A DNA stretch of 64,000 bases from an uncultured Flavobacteriaceae bacterium (GCA_947493175.1 CANLQD010000002.1:967986-1031985), one strand, 5' to 3'; shown: positions 43,625 to 53,488, counted from the first letter of the stretch. Numbers and translations: made by a program. Notes: generated by a model not told the origin, from the letters alone.

Positions 43625-45346
43625 ATGGCCCACTCCACTAAACTTAAATTTTACTCGACCCAATTGTATTTGGGTTTATTTTTTTGTTGTTCCGTATTCC
43701 TGAATGCCCAAGGAGATTATCCGCAAGAGGCGTTTCGCTCTCCTATGGATATTCCTTTAATTCTCGCAGGCACCTTCGGGGAGTTACGATCAAACCATTT
43801 TCACTCCGGCATCGATATCAAGACCCAACAACGGCAGGGGCTTCCCATTTATGCCATAGGAGATGGCAGTGTTACCCGTATCAAAATATCCCATTGGGGT
43901 TATGGTAAAGCGCTCTATGTGGCGCATCCGAACGGCTATACCTCGGTATACGGACATTTGCAGAAGTTCTCCCCGGAAATAGAAGCGTATATCAAGAACG
44001 TACAGTACCAAAAAAAATCATATCAGGTCGAAGTATTTCCCGATATTGGTGAAATCTCCGTCGAGAAAGGAAAGGTAATTGCCTATAGTGGAAATACAGG
44101 TGGCTCGTCCGGGCCCCATTTACATTTTGAGATTCGGAGCAGTATTTCGGAGAAACCTACCAATCCTTTATTATATGGATTAGAGGTTCGGGATGCAACC
44201 AACCCCATTCTTGAGAAAGTGTATGTGTATCCCCTTTCCAAAAATGCGCAGGTAAACCAAAGCAACGATAAGGTCGAACTTACATTGAAAAGACAAAAAG
44301 ACGGAAGTTATCTTGCCGACAAAGTATCGGCCCTAGGTGCCATAGGGGTAGGATTCAAAGGATATGACCGACAGGATATGGCCGCAAACAAAAACGGGAT
44401 TTACGCCGTAAGGTTAAGTGTAAACGGAAAAGTATATACCGATTATGACTTTGAAACCTTTTCATTTGGCGAAACCCGCTATATCAACACCTTGATCGAT
44501 TATAAGCATTTTGGAAAGTACCGCCAGCGTATTCAAAAATGTTTCAAGACCGCCGGGAACCGATTAGGCATCTACAATGAACTATACAATGATGGTCGAA
44601 TCGTCATTAATGAGGGAATGAGTTACAGTGCTACCCTGCTACTAAAAGATCTGGCCGGCAATGAAACCAAGGTTATCATCCCAATACAAGGGAAAAAAGA
44701 GGAATTGAAAAATATTAAATCGAACACAAAGACCGATGAGTACTTGATCGCCAAAAAGAATAACAACTATGATTTAGGAGCTGCAAAAGTATATTTTCCG
44801 GCAAATACCTTTTATGAGGATTTTTATATTGATTTAAAAAAAGGAAGCGATACCGTTGCCATACATAACAATCGGGTGCCTGCCCATAGGAACTTTACCA
44901 TCACATTCGATGTTACCAAATATGGCAAGGAAGAAAGAAAACAACTATTCATTGCCCGTCTGGATAAAAAAGGAAGGCCAAGCCATGCATCGACCTATAA
45001 AAGAGGGAATACGTTTACCACCAGAACGCGTAATTTAGGAAGGTACACCTTGGTAAAGGATACCATTGCACCCAAGATAAGCCCCAAGAACTTTAAAGAA
45101 AAGCAATGGTTGAATAACTATAGTTATCTTAGCATTCGTATTTCGGACGACCTCAGTGGTGTCAAGACGTATTCAGCCACTTTGAACGGTGATTGGATAT
45201 TGATGGAATATGAACCCAAAACGAATACGCTCACCTATAATTTTGATGATAACATATTGGACAAGACCCAGTGTAATCTTAAAATAACCGTGACAGACAA
45301 TGTAGGCAACTCCACAATAAAAGATTATACGTTTTATCGAAAATAA
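43625..45346 (+). CDS. secreted M23-family metallopeptidase (LytM)
   Basis: The ATG at 43625 gives 573 residues with signal peptide (FYSTQLYLGLFFCCSVFLNAQ); an ATG at 43562 would add an unusual 21-residue tail. The peptidase domain is N-terminal: zinc ligands in NHFHSGIDIK and HLHFEIRSS and the pattern VYGHLQKFSPEIEAYIKNVQYQ, GNTGGSSGPHLHFE are typical of LytM endopeptidases that cut peptidoglycan cross-links. A long C-terminal part (about residues 200-573) is beta-rich, perhaps Ig-like. The TonB-dependent receptor starts five bases after its stop. Confidence 0.9.
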   Translation: MAHSTKLKFYSTQLYLGLFFCCSVFLNAQGDYPQEAFRSPMDIPLILAGTFGELRSNHFHSGIDIKTQQRQGLPIYAIGDGSVTRIKISHWGYGKALYVAHPNGYTSVYGHLQKFSPEIEAYIKNVQYQKKSYQVEVFPDIGEISVEKGKVIAYSGNTGGSSGPHLHFEIRSSISEKPTNPLLYGLEVRDATNPILEKVYVYPLSKNAQVNQSNDKVELTLKRQKDGSYLADKVSALGAIGVGFKGYDRQDMAANKNGIYAVRLSVNGKVYTDYDFETFSFGETRYINTLIDYKHFGKYRQRIQKCFKTAGNRLGIYNELYNDGRIVINEGMSYSATLLLKDLAGNETKVIIPIQGKKEELKNIKSNTKTDEYLIAKKNNNYDLGAAKVYFPANTFYEDFYIDLKKGSDTVAIHNNRVPAHRNFTITFDVTKYGKEERKQLFIARLDKKGRPSHASTYKRGNTFTTRTRNLGRYTLVKDTIAPKISPKNFKEKQWLNNYSYLSIRISDDLSGVKTYSATLNGDWILMEYEPKTNTLTYNFDDNILDKTQCNLKITVTDNVGNSTIKDYTFYRK

Positions 45347-45351
45347 AAAAA

Positions 45352-47820
45352 TTGAAGGGCACTAGATTTCTTTTTTTGTTGTTAGTCCTCTACCAATCGG
45401 CTCAGGTCTTTGCCCAAACAGCCACCATTACCGGGGTGGTGCTCAACGAGAACAATTCTCCTTTGGAAGGAGTAAATGTCAGCACCAAAAATAATGGCAG
45501 CTTCTCGGATGAGAACGGGTTCTACATCCTTCAACTAATAGCCGATACCCCAACGACGATTACTTTTTCACATATTGGTCATGAAAATTTGGTTTTAGAA
45601 AATCTGATATTGACCACCAACGAAACTTACGAGTTCAATCCGGTGTTACGAACAGATGCCATTCAGATTGCGGGGGTTACCGTAACTCCTACGGGGGAGC
45701 GTAAGGCCGAGGGGGTTGTAACGGTCTCACCGGAAACCGTACGAAAAATACCGGGAGCCAACGCCGGGGTCGAAAATGTGTTGAAGTTATTACCTGGTGT
45801 ATCTTCCAATAACGAACTGAGCACACAATATGCGGTGCGTGGCGGCAACTATGACGAAAACCTCGTTTATGTAAACGAAATAGAAGTCTATCGACCTTTT
45901 TTAGTGCGCTCGGCACAACAGGAAGGACTAAGTTTTGTGAACAGTGATCTGGTGCAAAACCTACAATTTTCCCCAGGTGGTTTTCAGGCCAAATATGGGG
46001 ATAAGCTGTCATCGGTTCTTGATATTACCTATAAAAACCCGGTTGCTTTTGGTGCCAGCCTCGACCTAAGCTTTATAGGGGCAGCCGCTTCCGTAGAGAC
46101 CATATCGAAAAACAAAAATTTCAGTGGTATCATGGGCTTACGCTATCGCAACAACGCTCTTTTGGTAAACAGTCTGGAAACACAATCGAATCTAAACCCC
46201 ACCTTCATAGACTTTCAAGGGTATTTCACCTATCGTTTTTCAAGTAAATTCCATTTAAATTTTTTAGGGACTATTTCGGTCAACGACTATCAAAACGAAC
46301 CGATCAACAGGGAAACAACTTTTGGTACGTTAGACGCACCAAGAAGACTGACCGTTTTTTACGAGGGCCAAGAGAACAACCGTTTTGATACCGCCTTGGG
46401 GGCGGTAAAAGCGAACTATATCCTCAACGAACATGTCAACCTAAAACTTATCTCCTCTATCTACCACACCACAGAAGAGGAATATTCAGATGTAATCGCA
46501 CAATATGAGCTAGGTGAGGTCGATACCAATCTAGGAAGCGACAATCTTGGGGAGGTCATCGATTCGAAAGGAATTGGTACCGAGTTGAATCGGGCACGCA
46601 ACGACTTGGATGCACTTATTTTCAACCTACAACACAAAGGAAAATATGCAAAGAATCGTGAACTATTTGAATGGGGTGTCAAATATTCCCACGAGGATAT
46701 TCGCGACCGTATCAAGGAATCGGAATTCATAGACTCGCTCGGTTTCTTCGTCCGTCCGTCCGATCCCGAATTTGTCAACAATCAGCCCGAAGAACCTTTT
46801 GATGCCCCCATCGAAGCTTTTGAAAGCCTGGATGCCATTAACTTTATAAAAACCAATCGATTTAGTGGCTTTCTGCAATATAGCAATCAAACCAATTGGA
46901 AGGGTAACGATATCTATTACAATATCGGCGTTAGGGCGCAATACTGGCGATTGAGCGGTGTTGGAATTGACCAAGTATCGCAATTCGCCTTTAGCCCAAG
47001 GGCCCAATTTGCGTTAAAACCAAATTGGAAACAAGATATGCTCTTCCGAGTGTCTGGAGGGGTATATCAGCAGCCGCCCTTTTATAGGGAGCTTAGGGAC
47101 CGCACAGGCACTATAAATTCCGAAGTAGAAGCACAAAAATCCGTTCATCTCGTATTGGGAAGTGAATATAGTTTTACCTGGGGAAACAAACCGTTCACGA
47201 TCGTTGGGGAAACGTATTACAAGGCACTTAGCGATGTGAATCCGTATACGCTTGAAGATGTTCGTATCCGGTATGCGGCCAATAACAACGCAGAAGCATA
47301 TGCCTATGGAGCAGAGCTTCGTATGAACGGGGCTTTTGTCCCCGGAACCGAATCCTGGTTCAGTCTGGGATACCTGAAGACGGAAGAGAATATCGATAAT
47401 CGTGGCTACATTTCGAGACCCTCCGATCAGCGTCTGAAAGTGGGTATTCTTTTCCAAGATTATGTTCCTCGGATCCCGGATTTAAAAATGTATTTGAATC
47501 TCGTTTACAATACGGGAGTTCCAGGGGGGTCTCCCAACTTCGCAGACCCTTATGAATTTCAAAGTAGATTAAGGGACTATAGAAGGGCCGATTTAGGAAT
47601 TTCCTATATTTTTGTTGACAGTAATAAAAAATACCCGAAAGGCCATTGGCTTTACAGATTCCAGGCCTTAAGCGGGGGATTTGAAATTTTTAATCTATTC
47701 AACACCCAAAATTCCATTACCAATACGTGGGTACGGGATGTAGACAGTAAACAACAATTTGCCGTCCCAAATTTCTTAACAAGCCGTGTTTTTAATGTTA
47801 GGTTAGGTATGCGATTTTAA
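45352..47820 (+). CDS. TonB-dependent receptor
   Basis: 822 residues, TTG start followed by a signal peptide (FLFLLLVLYQSAQVFAQ). Order: CarboxypepD_reg-like domain (TATITGVVLNENNSPLEGVNVSTKNNGSFSDENGFY, about residues 22-105), plug domain (ENVLKLLPGVSSNNELSTQYAVRGGNYDENLVYVNEIEVYRP), then a 22-strand-size barrel ending in VFNVRLGMRF. Ligand unknown. Tight spacing to the M23 peptidase before it and the CsgG-like gene after it (9 bases) indicates one operon, which suggests an envelope-related role. Confidence 0.9.
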   Translation: MKGTRFLFLLLVLYQSAQVFAQTATITGVVLNENNSPLEGVNVSTKNNGSFSDENGFYILQLIADTPTTITFSHIGHENLVLENLILTTNETYEFNPVLRTDAIQIAGVTVTPTGERKAEGVVTVSPETVRKIPGANAGVENVLKLLPGVSSNNELSTQYAVRGGNYDENLVYVNEIEVYRPFLVRSAQQEGLSFVNSDLVQNLQFSPGGFQAKYGDKLSSVLDITYKNPVAFGASLDLSFIGAAASVETISKNKNFSGIMGLRYRNNALLVNSLETQSNLNPTFIDFQGYFTYRFSSKFHLNFLGTISVNDYQNEPINRETTFGTLDAPRRLTVFYEGQENNRFDTALGAVKANYILNEHVNLKLISSIYHTTEEEYSDVIAQYELGEVDTNLGSDNLGEVIDSKGIGTELNRARNDLDALIFNLQHKGKYAKNRELFEWGVKYSHEDIRDRIKESEFIDSLGFFVRPSDPEFVNNQPEEPFDAPIEAFESLDAINFIKTNRFSGFLQYSNQTNWKGNDIYYNIGVRAQYWRLSGVGIDQVSQFAFSPRAQFALKPNWKQDMLFRVSGGVYQQPPFYRELRDRTGTINSEVEAQKSVHLVLGSEYSFTWGNKPFTIVGETYYKALSDVNPYTLEDVRIRYAANNNAEAYAYGAELRMNGAFVPGTESWFSLGYLKTEENIDNRGYISRPSDQRLKVGILFQDYVPRIPDLKMYLNLVYNTGVPGGSPNFADPYEFQSRLRDYRRADLGISYIFVDSNKKYPKGHWLYRFQALSGGFEIFNLFNTQNSITNTWVRDVDSKQQFAVPNFLTSRVFNVRLGMRF

Positions 47821-47829
47821 AAGGCACCA

Positions 47830-48498
47830 ATGAATAAGACAGGAAAGATACTACTGATCGTTTGGCTGATATGCAGTACAGGGCTGCAGGCGCAAAAGAA
47901 TATCTACGAAGCCTATAAATTCGACGAGCTCAGTAAAGAGCATCGGGTATTGGCCATACTACCCTTTTTAACACACCTCGACTTAAAGGATGATATGACC
48001 AACGAAGAATTGCGAGCACTCGAAAAAAAAGAAGGGCTTGCCGTTCAAAATGCATTGGAGACTTATTTCTCGAAAAGAAAGAAAAAAAAGAAATTTTCGG
48101 TCGAATTTCAAAATACCGAGGATACCAATGCCATGCTTGCCCAGAACAATATTTCCTATGAGAATATCGATATATATACGACAGAACAAATAAGTAAACT
48201 GTTGGGTGTAGACGGGGTTATCAGTGGCACCCTGGATTTGAACGTTTTATTATCAAAAGGAGTGGCGACCGAGTTCAGCATCATCGACTACTTTCTTGGC
48301 GAATCGAATTACGGACGCATCGGTATTAAAATAAGCGATGGCGATACTGGAAAACTACTCTGGAAATACGAAAAGGAAATCAATAAAAAATCAGGTAAAA
48401 ACACCTATGACCTTATTGATCGAATGATGAAATTGGCCGCCCGTAAATTTCCCTATGATCGAGAAAAACGAAAAGAACGGAAAAAGCAAAGGAGTTAA
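47830..48498 (+). CDS. secreted CsgG/LpoB-fold-like protein of unknown function
   Basis: 222 residues with signal peptide (cleavage near LQAQ). The mature protein has the alternating pattern of the CsgG/TolB-N type fold: HRVLAILPFLTHLD, EEGLAVQNALETYFSKRKKKKKFSVEFQNTEDTNAMLAQNNIS, EQISKLLGVDGVISGTLDLNVLLSKG, YGRIGIKISDGDTGKLLWKYEKEI. The C-terminus is very basic (DREKRKERKKQRS). The fold is an impression, not a verified match. Last gene of the M23-receptor unit and convergent with the cysteine desulfurase. Confidence 0.65.
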   Translation: MNKTGKILLIVWLICSTGLQAQKNIYEAYKFDELSKEHRVLAILPFLTHLDLKDDMTNEELRALEKKEGLAVQNALETYFSKRKKKKKFSVEFQNTEDTNAMLAQNNISYENIDIYTTEQISKLLGVDGVISGTLDLNVLLSKGVATEFSIIDYFLGESNYGRIGIKISDGDTGKLLWKYEKEINKKSGKNTYDLIDRMMKLAARKFPYDREKRKERKKQRS

Positions 48499-48518
48499 AG
48501 ACTGTTTAAAATAATCTC

Positions 48519-49673
48519 TCAATCCGCTATAAAATCCTTTAAAACGGCTAAGACATAATCCAACTCCTCCTTGCTATTGTATTTTGAAAATGAAAATCGA
48601 AGGGAAGGTCGTTGTAGTTCTTCCTCGCTCAATAACTCGACCAACACATGCGACCCTTTATCGCTACCAGATTGACAGGCACTTCCCTTAGAACAAGCAA
48701 TACCTTTGATATCTAAGTGAAAAAGTAGCATCAATGCTTTCTGTGAATCGATCGGTAAGCGCACGTTTACCAAGGTATATGTACTTTTTTCCAAATCTCC
48801 CGAGTGGCCATTGAAGACGGCATCGGGAATATCATTTTTGATGCGTTCGATGAAATACTTTTTTAAATCAGTGACATAGGCTCGCTCCGATTCCAAATGG
48901 TCATAAGCGGCGATGAAGGCTTGCTCCAGACCAACGATGTTATGGAAAGCTTCGGTACCTCCACGAAATCCACGCTCTTGGGAGCCGCCGGAGATGAATG
49001 GTTTTAAGCCAGAATTTTTTCGGATATACGCAAAGCCAATCCCCTTGGGGCCATGAAACTTATGGGCGGCGGCTGTCAAGAAATCTACGGGTGTCTCCTG
49101 TAGATCCCACTCAAAGTGACCTACCGATTGTACCGTATCGGAATGCAGCAACGCCCCGTGCCGAGAACATATATGGGATACCGCCATCATGTCGATAATG
49201 TTTCCGATTTCATTGTTTACATGCATCAAACTCACCAACTTTTTTTGGTCATCGGCTTCAAGTAATCTTTCTAGGTGAGCAAGATCGGGATTGCCGAAGG
49301 CATCCAACGAAACAAATTGGACATCAATGCCATGCTCTTTAACTAAATCTTCGGCCGTATGCAAAACGGCATGGTGTTCTATCTTGGTGGTGATAATAGT
49401 TTTTACCCCTAAATCCCGAACGGCACAGCGCATGATCATATTGTCTGCCTCGGTACCTCCAGAAGTGAAAATAATTTCCGAGGGATGGGCGTTTAAATAT
49501 TTTGCAATCGTCTTTCTTGCCGTTTCCACTGCAGTTTTGGCCGACCTACCAAAGCTATGGGTAGAAGAAGGGTTTCCATAGCAATCGACCAGTGCCAACT
49601 GCATTTTTGATATAACCTCCTCACGCACCTTGGTGGTGGCCGCATTGTCTAAATATACTTTTTTAAGCTCCAA
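48519..49673 (-). CDS. cysteine desulfurase (NifS/IscS-like)
   Basis: 384 residues, class V aminotransferase fold. Landmarks: VYLDNAATTKV at the N-terminus, TSGGTEADNMI, PLP-binding Lys205 in AAAHKFHGPKGIGF, and the catalytic Cys333 in SACQSGSDKGSHV on the mobile loop. It removes sulfur from cysteine for Fe-S clusters or tRNA thiolation. No isc or suf genes are next to it, so it may serve tRNA modification or a general pool. Confidence 0.92.
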   Translation of the reverse strand: MELKKVYLDNAATTKVREEVISKMQLALVDCYGNPSSTHSFGRSAKTAVETARKTIAKYLNAHPSEIIFTSGGTEADNMIMRCAVRDLGVKTIITTKIEHHAVLHTAEDLVKEHGIDVQFVSLDAFGNPDLAHLERLLEADDQKKLVSLMHVNNEIGNIIDMMAVSHICSRHGALLHSDTVQSVGHFEWDLQETPVDFLTAAAHKFHGPKGIGFAYIRKNSGLKPFISGGSQERGFRGGTEAFHNIVGLEQAFIAAYDHLESERAYVTDLKKYFIERIKNDIPDAVFNGHSGDLEKSTYTLVNVRLPIDSQKALMLLFHLDIKGIACSKGSACQSGSDKGSHVLVELLSEEELQRPSLRFSFSKYNSKEELDYVLAVLKDFIAD

Positions 49674-49772
49674 TGGTTCTCCAATTATGATTTCCCAAAA
49701 ATAACTTAAATAAAGTTAATTTCTAACCAATAAAAGATACCCCAATCGGTTATTTCGTTTAAATTTGAAACC

Positions 49773-50297
49773 ATGAAACGTTTTTTGTTCGGCAGTTTGC
49801 TATGCTGCTTTTTTAGCTGTGATGATGGCAATATTCAAATCGAGACTTTGGACTTTGACAGCTTTGATATACAGACTTGTGAGGATGTCGCTATCGATAT
49901 CGAAAATGTTCTTTTTAAAATAAATGGGGATGAAACCCTCATTTTAGAACTTGATGCAAATACCCTAAGAAACGAAGTAGACATCGATACGATTAATGTT
50001 GGCGATTCGGGACCCGCCAGGATTACATACCGCATTTTTTCCGATGATGTTACCAACGATTACTTTTGTGATGCCATACCCCCCATAAATCCGCAAGTTG
50101 TCGAAGAAATACCGGCCGAAAGTGGAACGGTTTTTATTGCAACCTCAACGCAGGACAGTATCACGTTCACGCACGATATCTCTTTTAGTGAAATATCATT
50201 GATCACTTCTGAAAATAATAGAATTACCGATTTGACCATCAACGACTTTGGACCGGTAACCACTACTGTACCGGAAGAAACGGACACCACGAACTAG
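49773..50297 (+). CDS. lipoprotein of unknown function
   Basis: 174 residues with a short lipoprotein signal (lipobox CFFSC, Cys at about residue 16) followed by DDGN. The mature part is acidic and beta-rich with two more Cys (DIQTCEDV, NDYFCDAI). The C-terminus ends in a Thr/Pro/Glu-rich stretch. No recognised family motif. Its 3' end overlaps the convergent Smr gene by four bases. Confidence 0.7.
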   Translation: MKRFLFGSLLCCFFSCDDGNIQIETLDFDSFDIQTCEDVAIDIENVLFKINGDETLILELDANTLRNEVDIDTINVGDSGPARITYRIFSDDVTNDYFCDAIPPINPQVVEEIPAESGTVFIATSTQDSITFTHDISFSEISLITSENNRITDLTINDFGPVTTTVPEETDTTN

Positions 50298-50842
50298 GGG
50301 TTCTGATACACATATACTTCGGTCGCCCCCAGGCCGTACTGACGGTAATCGGCATCATAGAAGGTAATATTGTCGTAACGCCTGAAAAGAGAATACAACT
50401 CCTCCTTCAGCACTCCTTCACCCACCCCATGTATAAAAACAACTTTTTGAATACGTTTTTGAATCGCAAATTCAAGTTGTCGCCTAGCTGTTTCCATTTG
50501 TAGATCAAGCATCTCAAAATTAGAAAGTCCCCTGGTTGAACGAACAAGCTGATTAATATGAAGATCTACCTCCATTTTTGGGGCATTCCGCTCTTTTGGT
50601 CGCACTGATGGCGCCTTTTTTTTGGCTGGTAGTTCTTTCTCTTTTTTAACTTTAGCCACCTCCCAATTCGTAACCTGAATAGTATCGGATTTGGATGTTT
50701 TAACCAGTTCGCCGGGGGCATACCTAAATAGAAAACCTTCTTCGGTTTCAATGGTAACTTCACCTTTTTGCACTGAAACAACGATACCTCTAATAGTATC
50801 ATCTATTGTTTCCACAAGATCTCCTATTCCAAAAACCCCCAT
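50294..50842 (-). CDS. Smr-domain protein with N-terminal DUF2027-like part
   Basis: 182 residues. The N-terminal 60 residues form a small beta domain (GIGDLVETIDDTIRGIVVSVQKGEVTIETEEGFLFRYAPGELVK); the C-terminal 85 residues are an Smr nuclease-like domain, with the DLHINQL element (about residue 95) and HGVGEGVLKEELYSLF (about residue 140). Smr domains cut or bind nucleic acid, including at stalled ribosomes. Function of this form is not established. Confidence 0.85.
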   Translation of the reverse strand: MGVFGIGDLVETIDDTIRGIVVSVQKGEVTIETEEGFLFRYAPGELVKTSKSDTIQVTNWEVAKVKKEKELPAKKKAPSVRPKERNAPKMEVDLHINQLVRSTRGLSNFEMLDLQMETARRQLEFAIQKRIQKVVFIHGVGEGVLKEELYSLFRRYDNITFYDADYRQYGLGATEVYVYQNP

Positions 50843-50903
50843 CTTTTTGTTTTATTCCCAAAATTAGTAGTATTTTTCACTACGAATTAAGATTTCGTAC
50901 GAA

Positions 50904-51215
50904 ATGCGATTTATGTTTTTTTTAGTAGGGTTGGAAGACTTCATGCTTCCTTGTATGACAAAAAAAATTTTTGGTTTTGATTGTCCGGGATGTGGCCTTC
51001 AAAGATCGGTAGCCTTTCTTTTAAAGGGCGATTTCGCCGCAGCCTTTGAGATGTATCCCGCCATTTTTCCGCTTTCAGCTCTCATTCTTTTTTCCCTACT
51101 CAATTTATCGGTGAAAATAAAATATGAATTAACCATCAAAATACTATTGGCGGTTACTACGGGAATTGTCATTATCACCAGTTATATTCTTAAGATGAAT
51201 CACCTAATCCACTAA
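50904..51215 (+). CDS. DUF2752 membrane protein
   Basis: 103 residues. The DUF2752 signature GFDCPGCGLQRSVAFLLKGDFAAAFEMYP is present, with the two Cys of CPGCG, followed by two hydrophobic helices (AIFPLSALILFSLLNLSV and IKILLAVTTGIVIITSYIL). Function unknown. It precedes two CCC-motif membrane proteins by three bases, making a three-gene unit. Confidence 0.85.
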   Translation: MRFMFFLVGLEDFMLPCMTKKIFGFDCPGCGLQRSVAFLLKGDFAAAFEMYPAIFPLSALILFSLLNLSVKIKYELTIKILLAVTTGIVIITSYILKMNHLIH

Positions 51216-51218
51216 ATT

Positions 51219-51551
51219 ATGGAACAACAAAAATTACCCAATTCAACACTCATATTGGTTTTTGGCATCCTGTCAATCGTGACCTGTTGCTGCTATGGTA
51301 TCTTCGGCCTGCTTTTCGGTATCATTGCCTTGGTATTGGCAAATAAAGCGAACGCTCTTTATCTAGAGAATCCGGAAATGTATACCGATATCAGCAACGT
51401 AAAGACTGGGAAAATATTGGCTATTATAGGTATTGTCCTAAGTGTTCTAACCTTGCTATATTTCATCTGGATCATCTCTTACTTTGGAATGGACGTTCTT
51501 CAAGATGAAGAGTTAATGAGAGAAAAAATAGAAGAACTGTTGGGTCAGTAA
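51219..51551 (+). CDS. CCC-motif/DUF4190 membrane protein (first copy)
   Basis: 110 residues with two membrane helices: LILVFGILSIVTCCCYGIFGLLFGIIALVLA and KILAIIGIVLSVLTLLYFIWIISYF. The triple Cys and the pattern LENPEMYTDISNVKTGKILAIIG are shared with the next gene. Function unknown. Confidence 0.82.
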   Translation: MEQQKLPNSTLILVFGILSIVTCCCYGIFGLLFGIIALVLANKANALYLENPEMYTDISNVKTGKILAIIGIVLSVLTLLYFIWIISYFGMDVLQDEELMREKIEELLGQ

Positions 51552-51562
51552 AATAATCGCAT

Positions 51563-51865
51563 ATGAACCAAGAATCCTTACCCGGTGCCAGCAATGCGTT
51601 GACCTTCGGAATTCTTTCCATTGTGTTGGTCTTCGTCTGCTGTGGCCCTTTTGCCGCTATCTTTAGCTTTATAGGACTCTCGAACGCCAAAAAGGCGGAA
51701 CGAATCTATTTAGAAAATCCAGGACAGTACAGTGGCTATGAAAATGTAAAGACAGGACGTATTTTATCATACATAGGACTGGCGCTATCACTTATTGGGC
51801 TGGTGTTCGTTATTCTTTACTTTGGGGCCATTGTTGCCATCATAGCTGCAGAAGGAGCTTTTTAA
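51563..51865 (+). CDS. CCC-motif/DUF4190 membrane protein (second copy)
   Basis: 100 residues, a paralogue of the gene 12 bases upstream: GASNALTFGILSIVLVFVCCGPFAAIFSFIGLSNAKKAERIYLENPGQYSGYENVKTGRILSYIG aligns throughout, including LENP and NVKTGxIL. Two Cys instead of three in the first helix. Probably from a tandem duplication. Followed by a strong terminator. Confidence 0.82.
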   Translation: MNQESLPGASNALTFGILSIVLVFVCCGPFAAIFSFIGLSNAKKAERIYLENPGQYSGYENVKTGRILSYIGLALSLIGLVFVILYFGAIVAIIAAEGAF

Positions 51866-51877
51866 AATGGGAAGTAC

Positions 51878-51910
51878 AAAAAAACCTCCGGTGTTACCGG
51901 AGGTTTTTTT
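51878..51910. terminator. bidirectional terminator between DUF4190 and rocD
   Basis: ACCTCCGGT (51884-51892) and ACCGGAGGT (51896-51904) are perfect reverse complements with a 3-base loop. A-run before (51879-51884) and T-run after (51904-51910) give a U-tail in both directions, serving the two convergent transcripts. Confidence 0.85.
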
Positions 51911-51935
51911 GTATGGCCTGCTTGGCCTTTCCAAA

Positions 51936-53213
51936 TTATTTCTCAAACTGTTTCAGCGTCTTCACAATGATCGAAACGCAATCGAGCAATTGTTCCTCGG
52001 TCATTACCAAAGGAGGGGCAAAACGAATGATATTCCCGTGTGTAGGTTTGGCAAGGAGCCCATTTTCCTTGAGTGCCATGCAAATATCCCAGGCCGTGGA
52101 ACTATCTTCCGAATCGTTGATAACGATGGCGTTTAACAACCCTTTCCCTCGTACCAAACGAACCAAATTGGAATTCTCGACCAAGCGCTGCATTTCCGTT
52201 CTAAAGATTTTTCCCAATCGGTCGGCATTTTCTGCCAAACGTTCTTCTTTGACAACTTCTAGAGCGGCCATAGCCACGGCACAGGCCAAGGGATTCCCGC
52301 CAAAAGTAGAGCCGTGGTTACCAGGGCGTATGACCTCCATAACGGCATCGTTGGCAAGAACGGCAGATACCGGAAAGACACCGCCAGATATAGCCTTTCC
52401 AAGGATGAGAACATCGGGTTTCACCTCTGGTGTTCCACTACAATTCCTGTCAACGCAGGAACAATTGCCACAGCTGGCCAACAACCTTCCTGTTCGTGCG
52501 ATTCCAGTTTGTACTTCATCGGCAATGAACAGCACATTTTTGGAACGACAGAGCTCAAAAGCTTCTTTTACATAATGCTCATCTGGCGTATAGACTCCGG
52601 CTTCTCCTTGTATCGGCTCTACCAAAAAAGCCGCAACATGCTCATCTTTGAGGGCCTCCCGCAATGCCTCGATATCATTATATCGGATAGATAGGATTCC
52701 TGGGGTAAAAGGACCAAAATTTTCCGTCGCGACCGGGTCGTTCGAAGCGGAAATGATGGTAACCGTTCTTCCGTGAAAGTTATTTTGACAAACAATGATC
52801 TTCGCCTGATTGGAAGGAATGCCTTTTTTCTCATACCCCCACTTTCTGGCAAGCTTAATAGCCGTTTCAACTGCCTCTGCACCCGTGTTCATCGGCAGCA
52901 CCTTATCAAACCCAAAAAACTCGGTCACATACTTTTCATATTTTCCAAGCATATCATTGTAAAACGCCCTTGAAGTCAGCGTTAAATTCTCGGCCTGTTG
53001 CTGCAAGGCTCCGATAATCTTGGGATGACAATGTCCTTGATTGACCGCCGAATAGGCCGATAGGAAATCGTAGTACTTCTTTCCTTCTACATCCCATACA
53101 TAAACACCTTCTCCACGACTCAAAACAACCGGTAAGGGGTGATAGTTCTGTGCACCGTATTTCTCCTCCAATGCAATCGCATCTTCAGAAGTTATTCTTT
53201 CTAAAACAGACAT
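51936..53213 (-). CDS. rocD: ornithine aminotransferase
   Basis: Transfers the delta-amino group of ornithine to 2-oxoglutarate, giving glutamate semialdehyde. 425 residues, class III aminotransferase: [27 protein letters not shown] at the N-terminus, [18 protein letters not shown], Asp232 in IADEVQTG and the PLP Lys273 in [10 protein letters not shown]. Between residues 247 and 262 there is a Cys-rich insert (Cys248, 251, 253 and 258) that typical OATs lack. Monocistronic by spacing. Confidence 0.93.
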   Translation of the reverse strand: MSVLERITSEDAIALEEKYGAQNYHPLPVVLSRGEGVYVWDVEGKKYYDFLSAYSAVNQGHCHPKIIGALQQQAENLTLTSRAFYNDMLGKYEKYVTEFFGFDKVLPMNTGAEAVETAIKLARKWGYEKKGIPSNQAKIIVCQNNFHGRTVTIISASNDPVATENFGPFTPGILSIRYNDIEALREALKDEHVAAFLVEPIQGEAGVYTPDEHYVKEAFELCRSKNVLFIADEVQTGIARTGRLLASCGNCSCVDRNCSGTPEVKPDVLILGKAISGGVFPVSAVLANDAVMEVIRPGNHGSTFGGNPLACAVAMAALEVVKEERLAENADRLGKIFRTEMQRLVENSNLVRLVRGKGLLNAIVINDSEDSSTAWDICMALKENGLLAKPTHGNIIRFAPPLVMTEEQLLDCVSIIVKTLKQFEK

Positions 53214-53408
53214 GATAAAAATTACTTTAAATAAAACTTCAGCAATTCCTGCTATACCTTTTTCCTTTCGAAGACTCGAAAATTCAGCGTAGGAGAGAAA
53301 TCATCCTTATGTAGAGCGGCTAATTTACAAAAAAGAAGACAGAAGTTTGTTATCTCTGATAGAAAACCGATGCTTCCTAATTGGTGCCTGAAAGTATGAT
53401 CTTATTTC

Positions 53409-53422
53409 GTACCATCTGGTAC
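53409..53422. repeat. short palindrome GTACCA-TC-TGGTAC
   Basis: Two 6-base arms with a 2-base centre in the 275-base region between rocD and the DUF6768-like gene, about 190 bases upstream of rocD. It could be an operator; nothing else supports that. Confidence 0.3.
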
Positions 53423-53488
53423 TTGCATTTGTGATTTTGTCTGAATTGGATGTTATACCATACTAAAAAGGAGGCTGCCCGGTCTTAT

